The notes: generated from the sequence alone by a model not told the origin. A stretch of DNA of 41,723 nucleotides from Sulfuricella sp035530375 (GCA_035530375.1 DATKUY010000006.1:1-41723); one strand, 5' to 3'; shown: positions 31,995-40,665, counted from the first letter of the stretch. Translations and numbers: made by a program.

Positions 31995-33313
31995 AAATCA
32001 GTGTGATCGGCACCGGCTACGTCGGTCTGGTGACAGGCACCTGCCTGGCGGAAGTGGGCAACGACGTGCTGTGCCTGGACGTGGACGTAAACAAGATCAA
32101 TATCCTCAATAACGGCGGCATCCCGATTTACGAGCCCGGCCTGGAGGACATGGTCAAGCGCAACGTGGCTGCCGGCCGCTTGCGTTTCACCACCGACCTG
32201 GCCGAGAGCGCCAGGCATGGGGCGATCCAGTTCATCGCCGTCGGTACCCCGCCGGACGAGGACGGCTCCGCCGACCTGCAGTATGTCGTGGCAGCGGCCC
32301 GCGCCATCGGCCAGAACATGCAGGAATACACCGTGATCGTCGACAAGTCCACGGTGCCGGTGGGAACCGCCGACAAGGTGCGTGCGGCGGTGCAGGATGA
32401 GCTTTCCGGGCGTGGCGCCAAAATTGAATTCAGCGTGACTTCCAATCCGGAGTTCCTCAAGGAAGGCGCGGCAGTGGAAGACTTCATGCGCCCCGACCGC
32501 ATCGTGGTCGGCGCCGACGACCCCCGCGCCGTCGAGTTGATGCGCTCGTTGTATGCGCCCTTCAACCGCAACCACGACCGCCTGATCATCATGGATATCA
32601 AATCCGCCGAACTGACCAAGTACGCCGCCAACGCCATGCTGGCCACGCGCATCTCGTTCATGAACGAGCTGGCCTTGCTGGCCGAGAAAATGGGCGCGGA
32701 TATCGAGAACGTGCGCCATGGCATCGGCTCCGACCCGCGCATCGGCTATCACTTCCTCTACGCCGGCTGCGGCTATGGCGGCTCCTGCTTCCCCAAGGAC
32801 GTGCAGGCACTGCAGCGTACCGCCAAGGAATACGGCAGCGACCTGAGGATACTCAATGCCGTCGAGACCGCCAATGAGCGCCAGAAGGAAGTGCTGCTGG
32901 ACAAGATCACCGCCAGATTCGGCAACGATCTGTCCGGCCGGAACTTCGCCCTGTGGGGCCTGGCATTCAAGCCCAACACCGACGACATGCGCGATGCGCC
33001 CAGCCGCGTGCTGATCAAGGGATTGTGGGAACGCGGCGCGACCGTGACCGCATACGACCCGGTGGCGATGCATGAAACCAAGCGAATTTTTGGCGACGAT
33101 CCCCGCTTGAAACTGGTGGATGCGCCGATGGCGGCGCTGGAAGGCGCCGATGCCCTGGCCATCGTGACCGAGTGGCAAGTGTTCCGCGTGCCGAACTTCG
33201 CCGCCGTCAAAGCCAGCCTAAAAACCCCGGTGATCTTCGACGGCCGCAACCTGTACGAGCCGAAAGACGTGCGCGCTGCCGGGATCGAGTATTTCGCCAT
33301 TGGGAGATTGTAA
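31991..33313 (+). CDS. ugd: UDP-glucose 6-dehydrogenase
   Basis: A 440-residue enzyme oxidising UDP-glucose to UDP-glucuronate with two NAD. The N-terminal Rossmann motif is VIGTGYVGLVTGTCLAEVG. STVPVGTADKVR, SNPEFLKEGAAVEDFMRPDR, KSAELTKYAANAMLATRISFMNE and the catalytic-cysteine segment GCGYGGSCFPKDVQAL follow. The C-terminal domain contains FALWGLAFKPNTDDMRDAPS. Length is normal. UDP-glucuronate feeds capsule, lipid A modification or exopolysaccharide, fitting the envelope genes around it. Confidence 0.97.
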   Translation: MKISVIGTGYVGLVTGTCLAEVGNDVLCLDVDVNKINILNNGGIPIYEPGLEDMVKRNVAAGRLRFTTDLAESARHGAIQFIAVGTPPDEDGSADLQYVVAAARAIGQNMQEYTVIVDKSTVPVGTADKVRAAVQDELSGRGAKIEFSVTSNPEFLKEGAAVEDFMRPDRIVVGADDPRAVELMRSLYAPFNRNHDRLIIMDIKSAELTKYAANAMLATRISFMNELALLAEKMGADIENVRHGIGSDPRIGYHFLYAGCGYGGSCFPKDVQALQRTAKEYGSDLRILNAVETANERQKEVLLDKITARFGNDLSGRNFALWGLAFKPNTDDMRDAPSRVLIKGLWERGATVTAYDPVAMHETKRIFGDDPRLKLVDAPMAALEGADALAIVTEWQVFRVPNFAAVKASLKTPVIFDGRNLYEPKDVRAAGIEYFAIGRL

Positions 33314-33320
33314 AAAACGT

Positions 33321-33368
33321 AATGGGTGATGGGGGACGGGTGATGAAAACCTCCGTCCATCACTCATT
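33321..33368. repeat. Word hairpin between ugd and hldA (AATGGGTGATG family)
   Basis: AATGGGTGAT (33321-33330) pairs with ATCACTCATT (33359-33368) with one mismatch, and GGACGG (33334-33339) with CCGTCC (33353-33358). Related words (GGGTGATG, ACCCATGACTCATT) extend to about 33383. It fills the gap between two co-directional genes like the other hairpins, but its word is longer and less regular. Confidence 0.6.
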
Positions 33369-33391
33369 ACCCATGACTCATTGCTAACTCT

Positions 33392-34315
33392 ATGAAATTA
33401 CCTGACTTCGAAAATGCCCGCGTATTAGTTGTCGGCGACATCATGCTGGACCGCTACTGGTTCGGCGAGGTGAGCCGCATTTCGCCCGAAGCGCCGGTGC
33501 CGGTTGTGCATGTCGGACGCACCGAGGAGCGGCCGGGCGGTGCCGCCAACGTGGCGCGTAACGCGGCGGCGCTGGGGGCGAAAGTTTCCCTGCTGTCGGT
33601 GGCCGGCAGGGACGAGGCGGGCGACAGCCTGGCCCGCCTGCTGCACAACGAAAACGTCAATGTGGTGCTGCATCGCGACGAGGGTCTGGATACCACCATC
33701 AAGCTGCGCGTGATCGGGCGGCAGCAGCAGTTGCTGCGCATCGATTTCGAGACCTCGCCGAGCCATGAAGTGCTGCTCAGCAAGCTGGTGGATTTCGAGA
33801 AAATGCTGGCGGATGCCGACGTGGTGATTCTGTCGGACTACGGCAAGGGCGGGCTGACGCATATCAGGCAAATGATCGGACTGGCCAATGCCACGCATAA
33901 GCCGGTGCTGGTCGATCCCAAGGGCGACGACTACGGGCGCTACAGCGGCGCCACTTTGTTGACGCCCAATCGCAGTGAGTTTCGCGAAGTGGCGGGGAGC
34001 TGGAAAAGCGAGGAAGAACTGACGCGCAAGGCGCAGCAGTTGCGGCGCGAGCTCGATTTTCAGGCGCTGCTGGTGACCCGCAGCGAAGAGGGCATGACGC
34101 TTTACCGCGAGCAGGGGGTGACGCACGAGCACGCCCTTGCGCGCGAAGTGTACGACGTCAGTGGTGCGGGAGATACCGTCATCGCCACCCTGGGCGTGAT
34201 GCTGGCGGCAGGGGCCGATCTGCCGGAGGCGGTGCACATTGCCAATCTCGCCGCCGGCATCGTGGTCGGCAAGTTGGGTACGGCGGTAGTGAGCCGCGAG
34301 GAATTGGAAGCGTAA
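33392..34315 (+). CDS. hldA: D-glycero-beta-D-manno-heptose-7-phosphate kinase
   Basis: A 307-residue PfkB/ribokinase-family sugar kinase (RfaE domain I). Motifs are VVGDIMLDRYWFGEVSRISPEAPVPV at the N-terminus, RPGGAANVARNAAALG, VDPKGDDYGRYSGATLLTPNRSEF and the anion-hole motif VYDVSGAGDTVIATLGVML. It makes heptose-1,7-bisphosphate for lipopolysaccharide inner core. The adenylyltransferase half found in E. coli HldE is absent, so a separate HldC/RfaE2 must lie elsewhere. The epimerase hldD follows. Confidence 0.95.
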   Translation: MKLPDFENARVLVVGDIMLDRYWFGEVSRISPEAPVPVVHVGRTEERPGGAANVARNAAALGAKVSLLSVAGRDEAGDSLARLLHNENVNVVLHRDEGLDTTIKLRVIGRQQQLLRIDFETSPSHEVLLSKLVDFEKMLADADVVILSDYGKGGLTHIRQMIGLANATHKPVLVDPKGDDYGRYSGATLLTPNRSEFREVAGSWKSEEELTRKAQQLRRELDFQALLVTRSEEGMTLYREQGVTHEHALAREVYDVSGAGDTVIATLGVMLAAGADLPEAVHIANLAAGIVVGKLGTAVVSREELEA

Positions 34316-34329
34316 GGCTTATATCTTTA

Positions 34330-34369
34330 CCACGGATTAAAGCCTTTGGTTTATCCGTGTAATCCGTGG
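34330..34369. repeat. Word hairpin between hldA and hldD (CACGGAT family)
   Basis: CCACGGATTA (34330-34339) and TAATCCGTGG (34360-34369) form perfect 10-base arms. ATCCGTG starts at 34353 and 34362, so the right arm has an extra word that the left arm lacks. It is a shorter form of the elements at 39874 and 41448. Confidence 0.8.
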
Positions 34370-34404
34370 CTAAAATAGCTCGCGGTCAAACAAGAGGAAT
34401 AACT

Positions 34405-35400
34405 ATGTACTACATCGTCACCGGCGCGGCCGGTTTCATCGGCGCCAACATCGTCAAGGGCCTGAATGACCGCGGCATCACCGACATCATCGCGGTGGAC
34501 AACATGAAGAAGGCCGACAAGTTCAAGAACCTGGTGGACTGCGAAATCGCCGACTATCTGGACAAGGAAGATTTTATCGACCTGATAATGGACGGCGCTT
34601 TCGAAGGCGATGTGGCCGCCATTTTCCACGAGGGCGCCTGCTCCGACACCATGGAGACCGATGGCCGCTACATGATGGAGAACAACTACCGCTACACTGT
34701 GTCGCTGCTGGACTATTGCCAGAACGAGGGCGTGCCCTTGCTGTATGCGTCCTCTGCCAGCGTTTACGGCGGCGGCACGGTGTTCAGCGAATCGCGCGAG
34801 CACGAGGCGCCGCTCAACGTCTACGGTTATTCCAAGTTCCTGTTCGACCAGTACGTGCGCCGCATGTGGCAGAACAAAACCGCGCAGATCGTCGGCTTCC
34901 GCTACTTCAACGTATACGGCCCGCGCGAGCAGCACAAGGGGCGCATGGCTTCGGTCGCCTTCCACTTTTTCAACCAGTACCAGGCCGAAGGCAAGGTCAA
35001 GCTGTTCGAAGGCTGCGACGGCTACGCCAACGGCGAACAGCGGCGCGATTTCGTGTCGGTGGAGGACGTGGTCAAGGTCAACATGTGGTTCCTCGATCAT
35101 CCCGAACAGTCCGGCATCTTCAATCTCGGCACCGGCAACAGCCAGACTTTCAACGATGTGGCCGTGGCCGCCGTGAACAGTTGCCGCAAGGCCAAGGGCG
35201 AGGCGCCGCTGAACCTGGCCGAAATGCAGGCGCAGGGGCTGGTCGAATACGTGGCCTTCCCGGAGGCGCTCAAGGGCAAGTACCAGAGTTTCACCCAGGC
35301 GGACGTTTCCGCTCTGCGTGCTGCCGGCTACAATGACCCGTTCCTGACCGTGGAGCAGGGAGTGGAGCGCTATGTGGGGCATCTGCGTCAACGCGGCTGA
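34405..35400 (+). CDS. hldD: ADP-L-glycero-D-manno-heptose 6-epimerase
   Basis: A 331-residue short-chain dehydrogenase-type epimerase forming the heptose donor for lipopolysaccharide core. It opens YYIVTGAAGFIGANIVKGLN. HEGACSDTMETDGRYMMENNY is characteristic of HldD. SSASVYGG, YGYSKFLFDQYVR (catalytic Y-x3-K) and VYGPREQHKGRMASV follow. AGAGGAAT upstream supports the ATG at 34405; an in-frame ATG at 34366 lies too far upstream. Length matches the family. Confidence 0.97.
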   Translation: MYYIVTGAAGFIGANIVKGLNDRGITDIIAVDNMKKADKFKNLVDCEIADYLDKEDFIDLIMDGAFEGDVAAIFHEGACSDTMETDGRYMMENNYRYTVSLLDYCQNEGVPLLYASSASVYGGGTVFSESREHEAPLNVYGYSKFLFDQYVRRMWQNKTAQIVGFRYFNVYGPREQHKGRMASVAFHFFNQYQAEGKVKLFEGCDGYANGEQRRDFVSVEDVVKVNMWFLDHPEQSGIFNLGTGNSQTFNDVAVAAVNSCRKAKGEAPLNLAEMQAQGLVEYVAFPEALKGKYQSFTQADVSALRAAGYNDPFLTVEQGVERYVGHLRQRG

Positions 35401-35460
35401 TATTTTGGCGTTATGGGGGAGTCGTCTGTTTCTTACGTGATCAACACCAAGGGGAGTGCC

Positions 35461-35841
35461 ATGAAAAAACTGTTTCTGATCCTGATTGCCTGTTTTGCTT
35501 TTGCCGCCGCCGCGTTTGCCGGTTCGGTCAACCTGAATACTGCCACCCAGGCGGAGCTCGACACGCTGAAGGGTGTCGGCCCGGTCAAGGCCAAGGCGAT
35601 TATCGACTACCGCGCCAGGAATGGCTCATTCAAATCGGTAGATGATCTCGAGAAGGTGCCTGGATTCGGCAAGAAAACGGTGGAAAAGCTGCGTGCTGAT
35701 TTAACCGTGAACGGTGGCGCCGCGCCCACCAATATCAAGAAGGGCGCTGCCGCCCCAGCCAAAGGCGACGACAAGTCTGCCAAAAAGGGCAGCAAGGCCG
35801 GCAAGAAAGATGGCGGCAAAAAAGACGCCGCAGCGAAGTAA
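35461..35841 (+). CDS. ComEA-like helix-hairpin-helix protein
   Basis: A 126-residue exported protein. Residues 1-20 form a signal peptide (KKLFLILIACFAFAAAAFA). SVNLNTATQAELDTLKGVGPVKAKAIIDYRA and FKSVDDLEKVPGFGKKTVEKLRADL form the paired HhH DNA-binding motif of ComEA. The last 35 residues are a Lys/Ala/Gly-rich tail. GGGGAG nine bases before the ATG supports 35461. ComEA binds incoming DNA in the periplasm during natural uptake. One such small gene alone does not show competence. Confidence 0.88.
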   Translation: MKKLFLILIACFAFAAAAFAGSVNLNTATQAELDTLKGVGPVKAKAIIDYRARNGSFKSVDDLEKVPGFGKKTVEKLRADLTVNGGAAPTNIKKGAAAPAKGDDKSAKKGSKAGKKDGGKKDAAAK

Positions 35842-35864
35842 TCGCTTCTATGCGCTTCACCCTG

Positions 35865-35888
35865 AACAGCCCCGCTCGCGGGGCTGTT
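35865..35888 (+). terminator. GC-rich hairpin after the ComEA-like gene
   Basis: AACAGCCCCGC (35865-35875) and GCGGGGCTGTT (35878-35888) are perfect complements. The T-tract after it is poor (TGCTATTTG), so it may be a weak terminator or a transcript-stabilising structure. Confidence 0.6.
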
Positions 35889-35970
35889 GCTATTTGTGGG
35901 GCTATTTGTTTGTTTCGGATAAATGCGATAAATTGGACGCTGGATAATTCATCGGGAAAGTGAGCGCGAG

Positions 35971-36963
35971 TTGTCTGATACGAGAGTCTCGGTGGTGCCG
36001 GCCTGGGCGATGGAACTTCACGCGGTGGCCATGACGGTGCTGGATGAGTCGGGCCTGGCCGTCGAATCCAATCTGGGCTTTCTTGACGCTGTGGCGGAAC
36101 TGAGTGCGGCTGGGGCCGGAGTGCGCCTGGCCAAACCCGATATGGCGGAGCTCGGACAGGCAGCGGCTGGGCCGGACGGCAGGGTGTACTCCGGCTCCGT
36201 TGTTTTCGCCGATTCGCAGAATGGCCGGTGCGCCCTGTCCGGCAATATTTATCGTGCCGGATCGGGCTGGCTGGTCGCCGCCGAGGTGGGCGTTTCGGCA
36301 TACCGGCAGTTGACCGGAACGGTCGAGCGGCTGGGCCGGGAACTGGAGGAAGCCGAGCGCACGCTGACGCGGCGTAACCAGGCGCTGCAAAAGGCACTGG
36401 AAGCGGTCGAGGCGCTAAAGCGCCAGGATACCCTGACCGGCTTGGCCAACCGCAAAAGCCTGGATGACCGGGTCAGCGAGGAAATCAGCCGTTGGGAGCG
36501 TTATCGCCGCCCGCTCGGGCTGATGCTGATGGAGATGGACGATTTCGGCGGGGTGAACGAAACCTATGGCCGCGAAGTGGGCGATGAACTGCTGCGGCAT
36601 GTGGCGACGATTATTACCCGTTCGGTGCGCGCCACCGACCTGGCGGTGCGTTATGGCGGTCTGGAGTTTGCCGTGCTGTTGCCGGAAACCAATGAAATGG
36701 GCGCGCTGATCCTGGCCGAGCGGCTGCGCATGGAACTGGAAAGCCAGATCATTTTGCCCATGGTGAGGCCGCTTACCGCCAGCTTCGGCGTCGCCATGCT
36801 GTTGCAGGGAGAAGGCCGTCAGGAACTGTTTGCCCGCGCGGGGAGAGCGACCGTGCATTCAAAGAAGAGCGGCAGAAACTGCGTAACCATGGCCGGCGTG
36901 ATCGGAGAATGCGACCAGTTATACCAGTCTGCACCACGAAGGGAAATGGACGAAAATGTTTAA
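35971..36963 (+). CDS. GGDEF-domain protein with degenerate GGLEF active site
   Basis: A 330-residue protein. About 100 N-terminal residues match no domain I recognise. A coiled-coil linker follows (LGRELEEAERTLTRRNQALQKALEAVEALK, about 113-148), then a GGDEF domain (TLTGLANRKSLDDRV onward). The signature reads GGLEF at 229-233, with leucine in place of the third acidic residue needed for metal and catalysis. The inhibitory-site motif R220-x-x-D223 is kept five residues before it. It is therefore probably not an active diguanylate cyclase and may bind c-di-GMP as a sensor. TTG at 35971 is the only start for the full frame; ATG at 36007-36010 is an alternative. The 3' end overlaps cysM by eight bases. 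Confidence 0.85.
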   Translation: MSDTRVSVVPAWAMELHAVAMTVLDESGLAVESNLGFLDAVAELSAAGAGVRLAKPDMAELGQAAAGPDGRVYSGSVVFADSQNGRCALSGNIYRAGSGWLVAAEVGVSAYRQLTGTVERLGRELEEAERTLTRRNQALQKALEAVEALKRQDTLTGLANRKSLDDRVSEEISRWERYRRPLGLMLMEMDDFGGVNETYGREVGDELLRHVATIITRSVRATDLAVRYGGLEFAVLLPETNEMGALILAERLRMELESQIILPMVRPLTASFGVAMLLQGEGRQELFARAGRATVHSKKSGRNCVTMAGVIGECDQLYQSAPRREMDENV

Positions 36964-37843
36964 GACTATCGAGGAATTCGTCGGCAACACGCCGCTGGCG
37001 AGGCTGAAACGCCTGCCGGGCAATACCGGCAATGTCGTGCTGGTGAAGCTGGAGGGCAATAATCCGGCCGGATCGGTCAAGGATCGGCCTGCGCTTTCGA
37101 TGATCCGGCGGGCGGAAGCGCGCGGCGAGATCAAACCGGGCGACACCCTGATCGAAGCGACCAGCGGCAATACCGGTATTGCCCTGGCGATGGCGGCGGC
37201 GATGCGCGGCTACAAAATGGTGCTGGTGATGCCGGAGCACATGAGCGTGGAACGGCGTCAGGTGATGCGCGCCTTCGGTGCCGAAATCGTGCTGACGCCG
37301 AAGGCGGGCAGCATGGAGGCTGCGATCGACGCCGCCAACCGGATGCGCGACGAGGGCCGGGGCGTGATACTCGACCAGTTCTCCAGTCCCGACAATCCCC
37401 TTGCGCACTATGAGGGCACCGGCCCGGAAATCTGGCGCGACAGCCAGGGAAAAATCACCCATTTCGTCAGCAGCATGGGCACCACCGGCACCATCATGGG
37501 CTGCTCGCGTTACCTCAAGGAACAGAATCCGGCGATCCAGATCATAGGCGTGCAGCCCAGCGACGGCTCGCAGATACCCGGCATCCGCAAGTGGCCGCAG
37601 GCCTACCTGCCGAAAATCTGCGATTTCACGCGGATCGACCGGATGATCGAAGTCGGCCAGCAGGAAGCCGAGGAAATGACGCGGCGGCTGGCGGCGGAGG
37701 AGGGCATCTTCGCCGGCATCTCGTCGGGCGGCGCATTGGCGGCCGCGCTCAGGCTTTCCGCAGAAGTCGAGAATGCGGTGATCGTATCCATCGTGTGCGA
37801 TCGCGGCGACCGCTACCTTTCTACCGGCGTATTCCCGGCCTGA
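36956..37843 (+). CDS. cysM: Cysteine synthase B (O-acetylserine sulfhydrylase)
   Basis: A 295-residue PLP enzyme making cysteine from O-acetylserine and sulfide or thiosulfate. EGNNPAGSVKDRPALSMI contains the PLP lysine, and EATSGNTGIALAMAAAMRGY the substrate loop. SSMGTTGTIMGCSRYLKE binds the phosphate. The NPAGSVKDR form and the shorter length point to the CysM rather than CysK branch, and CysM can use thiosulfate. Its ATG lies inside the end of the GGDEF gene. Confidence 0.95.
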   Translation: MFKTIEEFVGNTPLARLKRLPGNTGNVVLVKLEGNNPAGSVKDRPALSMIRRAEARGEIKPGDTLIEATSGNTGIALAMAAAMRGYKMVLVMPEHMSVERRQVMRAFGAEIVLTPKAGSMEAAIDAANRMRDEGRGVILDQFSSPDNPLAHYEGTGPEIWRDSQGKITHFVSSMGTTGTIMGCSRYLKEQNPAIQIIGVQPSDGSQIPGIRKWPQAYLPKICDFTRIDRMIEVGQQEAEEMTRRLAAEEGIFAGISSGGALAAALRLSAEVENAVIVSIVCDRGDRYLSTGVFPA

Positions 37844-37851
37844 TTTCCCCC

Positions 37852-39846
37852 ATGCGGGTTCTGGCGCTACGACGCGGCATTGTTTTTTGCGCTCTTTGCC
37901 TGTTGCCGCCGCTTGCCCAAGCCGGGCAAATCACCCTGAGCATCGACGACATCGTCGCCCCGGCATTTCATGCCAAGGCTATCAGCGCCAGGCTGGACGG
38001 GGTTGATTTTGCCCATTTCGAAGCGCGCATCGGCGAGCTTTCCCTGCGCGATCAGACTTGGCGCAATGTCCGGCTGTCATGCACCAGAACCCGGTTGGAT
38101 AACGGCGCGATTCGCTGCGATCAGGGCGAACTGGTACTGGCGGAAAAGCTGCCGGTGCGCTTCGTCTATCAGTCGCAGGCCAGGACGCTGGATCTGTCGA
38201 TGAATTTTCCGCGCGGTGAAATCTGGCGTGTTCGCGCCGGGTGGAGCAGGCCCGGCTGGAATATCCGGGTCGAGGCCGAAAATGGGCAGGTCAAGCGGCT
38301 GGCCGGTTTTCTGCCGCAGAGCTCCGCCAGGCCCACTGCCGGAATCTGGGATGGCAGCATCAGCATGGCAGGCGGTCAGGCGGGCGTGGCAAACGTCGTT
38401 GCCGACGTGGCGCTCAAGGAATTGGCCTTCACCGATGCCAGCGGCCTGCATGCCGGCGAAAAAATCGGCGGCACGGCGAAGCTGAACATGTCGCGCGGGA
38501 AGGCTGGCTGGCAATGGCGTGGCAAAGTGGACTGGCAATCCGGCGAAGTATTCTGGCAACCGCTGTATTTTGCCCGGGGCGGGCAGCATTTCTCCGGGCA
38601 GGGCAGCCTGGAGGCGGACATGCTGCGCGTCAACCAGGGCAATTTGCGGCTGGCCGGGGTGGGAGAGGCGCAGCTTTCTGGCGGCTGGAGTATGGCGGGC
38701 GGCGGCCTGACCGATTTCGATCTGAAGGCTGCGGGGCTTGATCTGGGCGGGCTGTATCGGGTGCTGCTCAAGCCCTTCCTGGAAAAGACCGCTTTCGCCA
38801 GGCTGCAAACACAGGGCCGTGCCGATCTGGCATGGCGCTACCGCGATGGCGCGACCGCCGACTTCGATTTGAACCTGCGCGATGCCGAGCTGATTGATGA
38901 GGAGCAGCGCTTTGCCCTGCATGGCGTGGATGCCCGCGTGCCATGGTCGAATGTAGAGCAGCGCGAGGCGGAGATTGGCTTCAAAAGCGGCGAGGTGCTG
39001 CATCTGGCGCTGGGGGAAACGCGGGTGTCGCTGACGATGCAGGGCTGGCGGTTCAGCGCGCCGGGCTTTTCGATGCCGCTGCTGGACGGCAGGCTCAATT
39101 TCGACGGCTTTTCCGCAAGCCGCAGCGAGGGTGCCTGGCAGTGGAATTTCAGTGGCGGGCTGGCACCCGTTTCGATGGAGCAATTCAGCGCGGCTTTCGG
39201 CCTGACACCGATGCACGGCACGCTATCCGGCATCATTCCATCGGTCGTCTATGCCGGCGGCAACCTCAAGGTAAACGGCGCCTTGCTGTTCAGGATTTTC
39301 GACGGCACGGTGGTGGTCAAGGACCTCTCGCTGTACGAACCTTTCGGTCGGGCGCCGCGGCTGTCGGCCAACCTCGACATGCGCAATCTTGACCTCGATC
39401 TGCTGACCCGCACCTTTTCTTTCGGCAACATGCAGGGCCGCATCGACATCGGGGTGGCCGGGCTGGAGCTGTCCAACTGGCGCCCGGTCAAGTTCGACGC
39501 CACCGTGGCGAGCAGCCCCGGCAGCTACCCGAAGAAGATCAGCCAGGGCGCGGTGCAGAACATCTCGGCCCTGGGCGGTGCCGGCGCGGCTGCCGCGATC
39601 CAGCGCAGCTTTTTGCATTTTTTCGAGCAGTTCGGCTATGACCGGATCGGTCTTTCCTGCGCCCTTCGCAATGGCGTGTGCCTGATGGACGGCGTCGAAC
39701 CGGCGCCGCATGGGTATGTCATCGTGAAGGGGGGCGGCATACCGGCGATCAGCGTAATCGGTTACAATCATCAGGTGGGCTGGGATGACTTGCTGGAGCG
39801 GTTGAAGCGGATCACGCAAAAGAACGTCAAGCCGGTTATTCAGTAA
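37852..39846 (+). CDS. ydbH: YdbH-like AsmA-family intermembrane lipid-transport protein
   Basis: A 664-residue exported protein. A signal peptide of about 24 residues (MRVLALRRGIVFCALCLLPP...AQA) is followed by long beta-rich repeats. The C-terminal YdbH domain contains LRLFDGTVVVKDLSL-like LFRIFDGTVVVKDLSL, LDMRNLDLDLLTRTFSFGNMQGRIDI, ISALGGAGAAAAIQRSFLHFFEQFGYDRIGLSCALRNGVC and the ending IPAISVIGYNHQVGWDDLLERL. E. coli YdbH, with YhdP and TamB, forms bridges for phospholipid movement to the outer membrane. This one is shorter than the E. coli protein. The frame is open well into cysM, but the ATG at 37852 with the signal peptide is the start. Confidence 0.88.
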   Translation: MRVLALRRGIVFCALCLLPPLAQAGQITLSIDDIVAPAFHAKAISARLDGVDFAHFEARIGELSLRDQTWRNVRLSCTRTRLDNGAIRCDQGELVLAEKLPVRFVYQSQARTLDLSMNFPRGEIWRVRAGWSRPGWNIRVEAENGQVKRLAGFLPQSSARPTAGIWDGSISMAGGQAGVANVVADVALKELAFTDASGLHAGEKIGGTAKLNMSRGKAGWQWRGKVDWQSGEVFWQPLYFARGGQHFSGQGSLEADMLRVNQGNLRLAGVGEAQLSGGWSMAGGGLTDFDLKAAGLDLGGLYRVLLKPFLEKTAFARLQTQGRADLAWRYRDGATADFDLNLRDAELIDEEQRFALHGVDARVPWSNVEQREAEIGFKSGEVLHLALGETRVSLTMQGWRFSAPGFSMPLLDGRLNFDGFSASRSEGAWQWNFSGGLAPVSMEQFSAAFGLTPMHGTLSGIIPSVVYAGGNLKVNGALLFRIFDGTVVVKDLSLYEPFGRAPRLSANLDMRNLDLDLLTRTFSFGNMQGRIDIGVAGLELSNWRPVKFDATVASSPGSYPKKISQGAVQNISALGGAGAAAAIQRSFLHFFEQFGYDRIGLSCALRNGVCLMDGVEPAPHGYVIVKGGGIPAISVIGYNHQVGWDDLLERLKRITQKNVKPVIQ

Positions 39847-39873
39847 GCAGGAAGTCTCACTTGAAAAATCTTT

Positions 39874-40007
39874 TTAGCCACGGATAAACACAGATGTACA
39901 CAGATATGAGTGGTAGGAATAACACTGTTCCTCCCGAAAGCAAGTAAGAGGTAAATACCATGCAGGCTTTTAATAATCCGTGTACATCTGTGTTTATCCG
40001 TGGCTAA
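39874..40007. repeat. Long word hairpin with perfect 28-base arms
   Basis: Positions 39874-39901 and 39980-40007 are perfect reverse complements. The left arm is TTAGCCACGGATAAACACAG... Left words are CACGGAT, CACAGAT, CACAGAT at 39879, 39889, 39899; right words ATCCGTG, ATCTGTG, ATCCGTG at 39976, 39986, 39996. All steps are 10 bases. The 78-base loop has no matching word and ends with an ATG-like stretch but no gene. Confidence 0.9.
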
Positions 40008-40047
40008 CTTCTTCTAGATTGAAGCGTTCGGACTAAAAAGGAGGCGC

Positions 40048-40233
40048 ATGAAAAAATTATTCATGGTTGCCACAGTTTTGCTGGCGGGCACCGTTTCGGC
40101 GTGCGTCACCATCAACATTTATTTTCCTGCGGCAGCCGCTGAAAAAGCGGCTGACAAGATTATCGACGAGGTCTGGCAACTGAAGAAACAGGGCGATGCG
40201 CCGGCCCCAGCCAAACCGAACGAACAGAAATAG
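40048..40233 (+). CDS. Small YnbE-like outer-membrane lipoprotein
   Basis: A 61-residue lipoprotein. The signal peptide MKKLFMVATVLLAGTVSAC ends in a lipobox (VSAC) with C19 as the acylated residue. VTINIYFPAAAAEKAADKIIDEVW follows, then a Pro/Ala/Lys tail. A strong AGGAGG precedes the ATG. It sits between ydbH- and ydbL-like genes, where E. coli has ynbE, whose product partners YdbH. Sequence similarity to YnbE itself is limited, so the name rests on position and the TINI motif. Confidence 0.75.
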   Translation: MKKLFMVATVLLAGTVSACVTINIYFPAAAAEKAADKIIDEVWQLKKQGDAPAPAKPNEQK

Positions 40234-40242
40234 GAGGTCACA

Positions 40243-40665
40243 ATGCACAGCCAGAATCTTCGTTTGTGGGTGGTTGCCATGTTGCTGTGGCTGCCTTTGT
40301 CGGCGTTCGCCGCAGCCGACCTGGAAATCAACACGCCGGCTATTACCAGCCTGAAAAATGCGATGCAGGCACGTCACGGCCAGTTGGCGAGCTATTATGC
40401 CAGCGGCGCGGTCGGTCTGACGCGCGACGGCCTGGTGGCAATGCGCGACGCCGCCCTGGTGCCGCTGGCTCAGCGGCAGGCGGTGAGCGGCCTGGTCGCG
40501 GCGGAGAACCAGGATCGCAAGGCCTTGTACCGCGAGATCGCGCGCGCCAACGGCCATCCCGAATGGGAGGAGGAGATTCACTCTACTTTCGCCCAGCGCT
40601 GGGTGCAGAAAGCCGCGCCGGGATGGTGGTACCAGAACCACGGCGGGGCATGGGTGAGAAAATAG
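40243..40665 (+). CDS. ydbL: YdbL-like periplasmic protein (DUF1318)
   Basis: A 140-residue exported protein. The signal peptide ends near residue 23 (LPLSAFAAAD). The DUF1318 core contains VSGLVAAENQDRKALYREIARANG and QRWVQKAAPGWWYQNHGGAWVRK, close in layout to E. coli YdbL. YdbL is reported to modulate YdbH/YnbE assembly in E. coli. GGAGG lies 10 bases before the ATG and nine bases separate it from the lipoprotein gene, so the two are cotranslated. Its last 16 bases overlap the next gene. Confidence 0.85.
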   Translation: MHSQNLRLWVVAMLLWLPLSAFAAADLEINTPAITSLKNAMQARHGQLASYYASGAVGLTRDGLVAMRDAALVPLAQRQAVSGLVAAENQDRKALYREIARANGHPEWEEEIHSTFAQRWVQKAAPGWWYQNHGGAWVRK

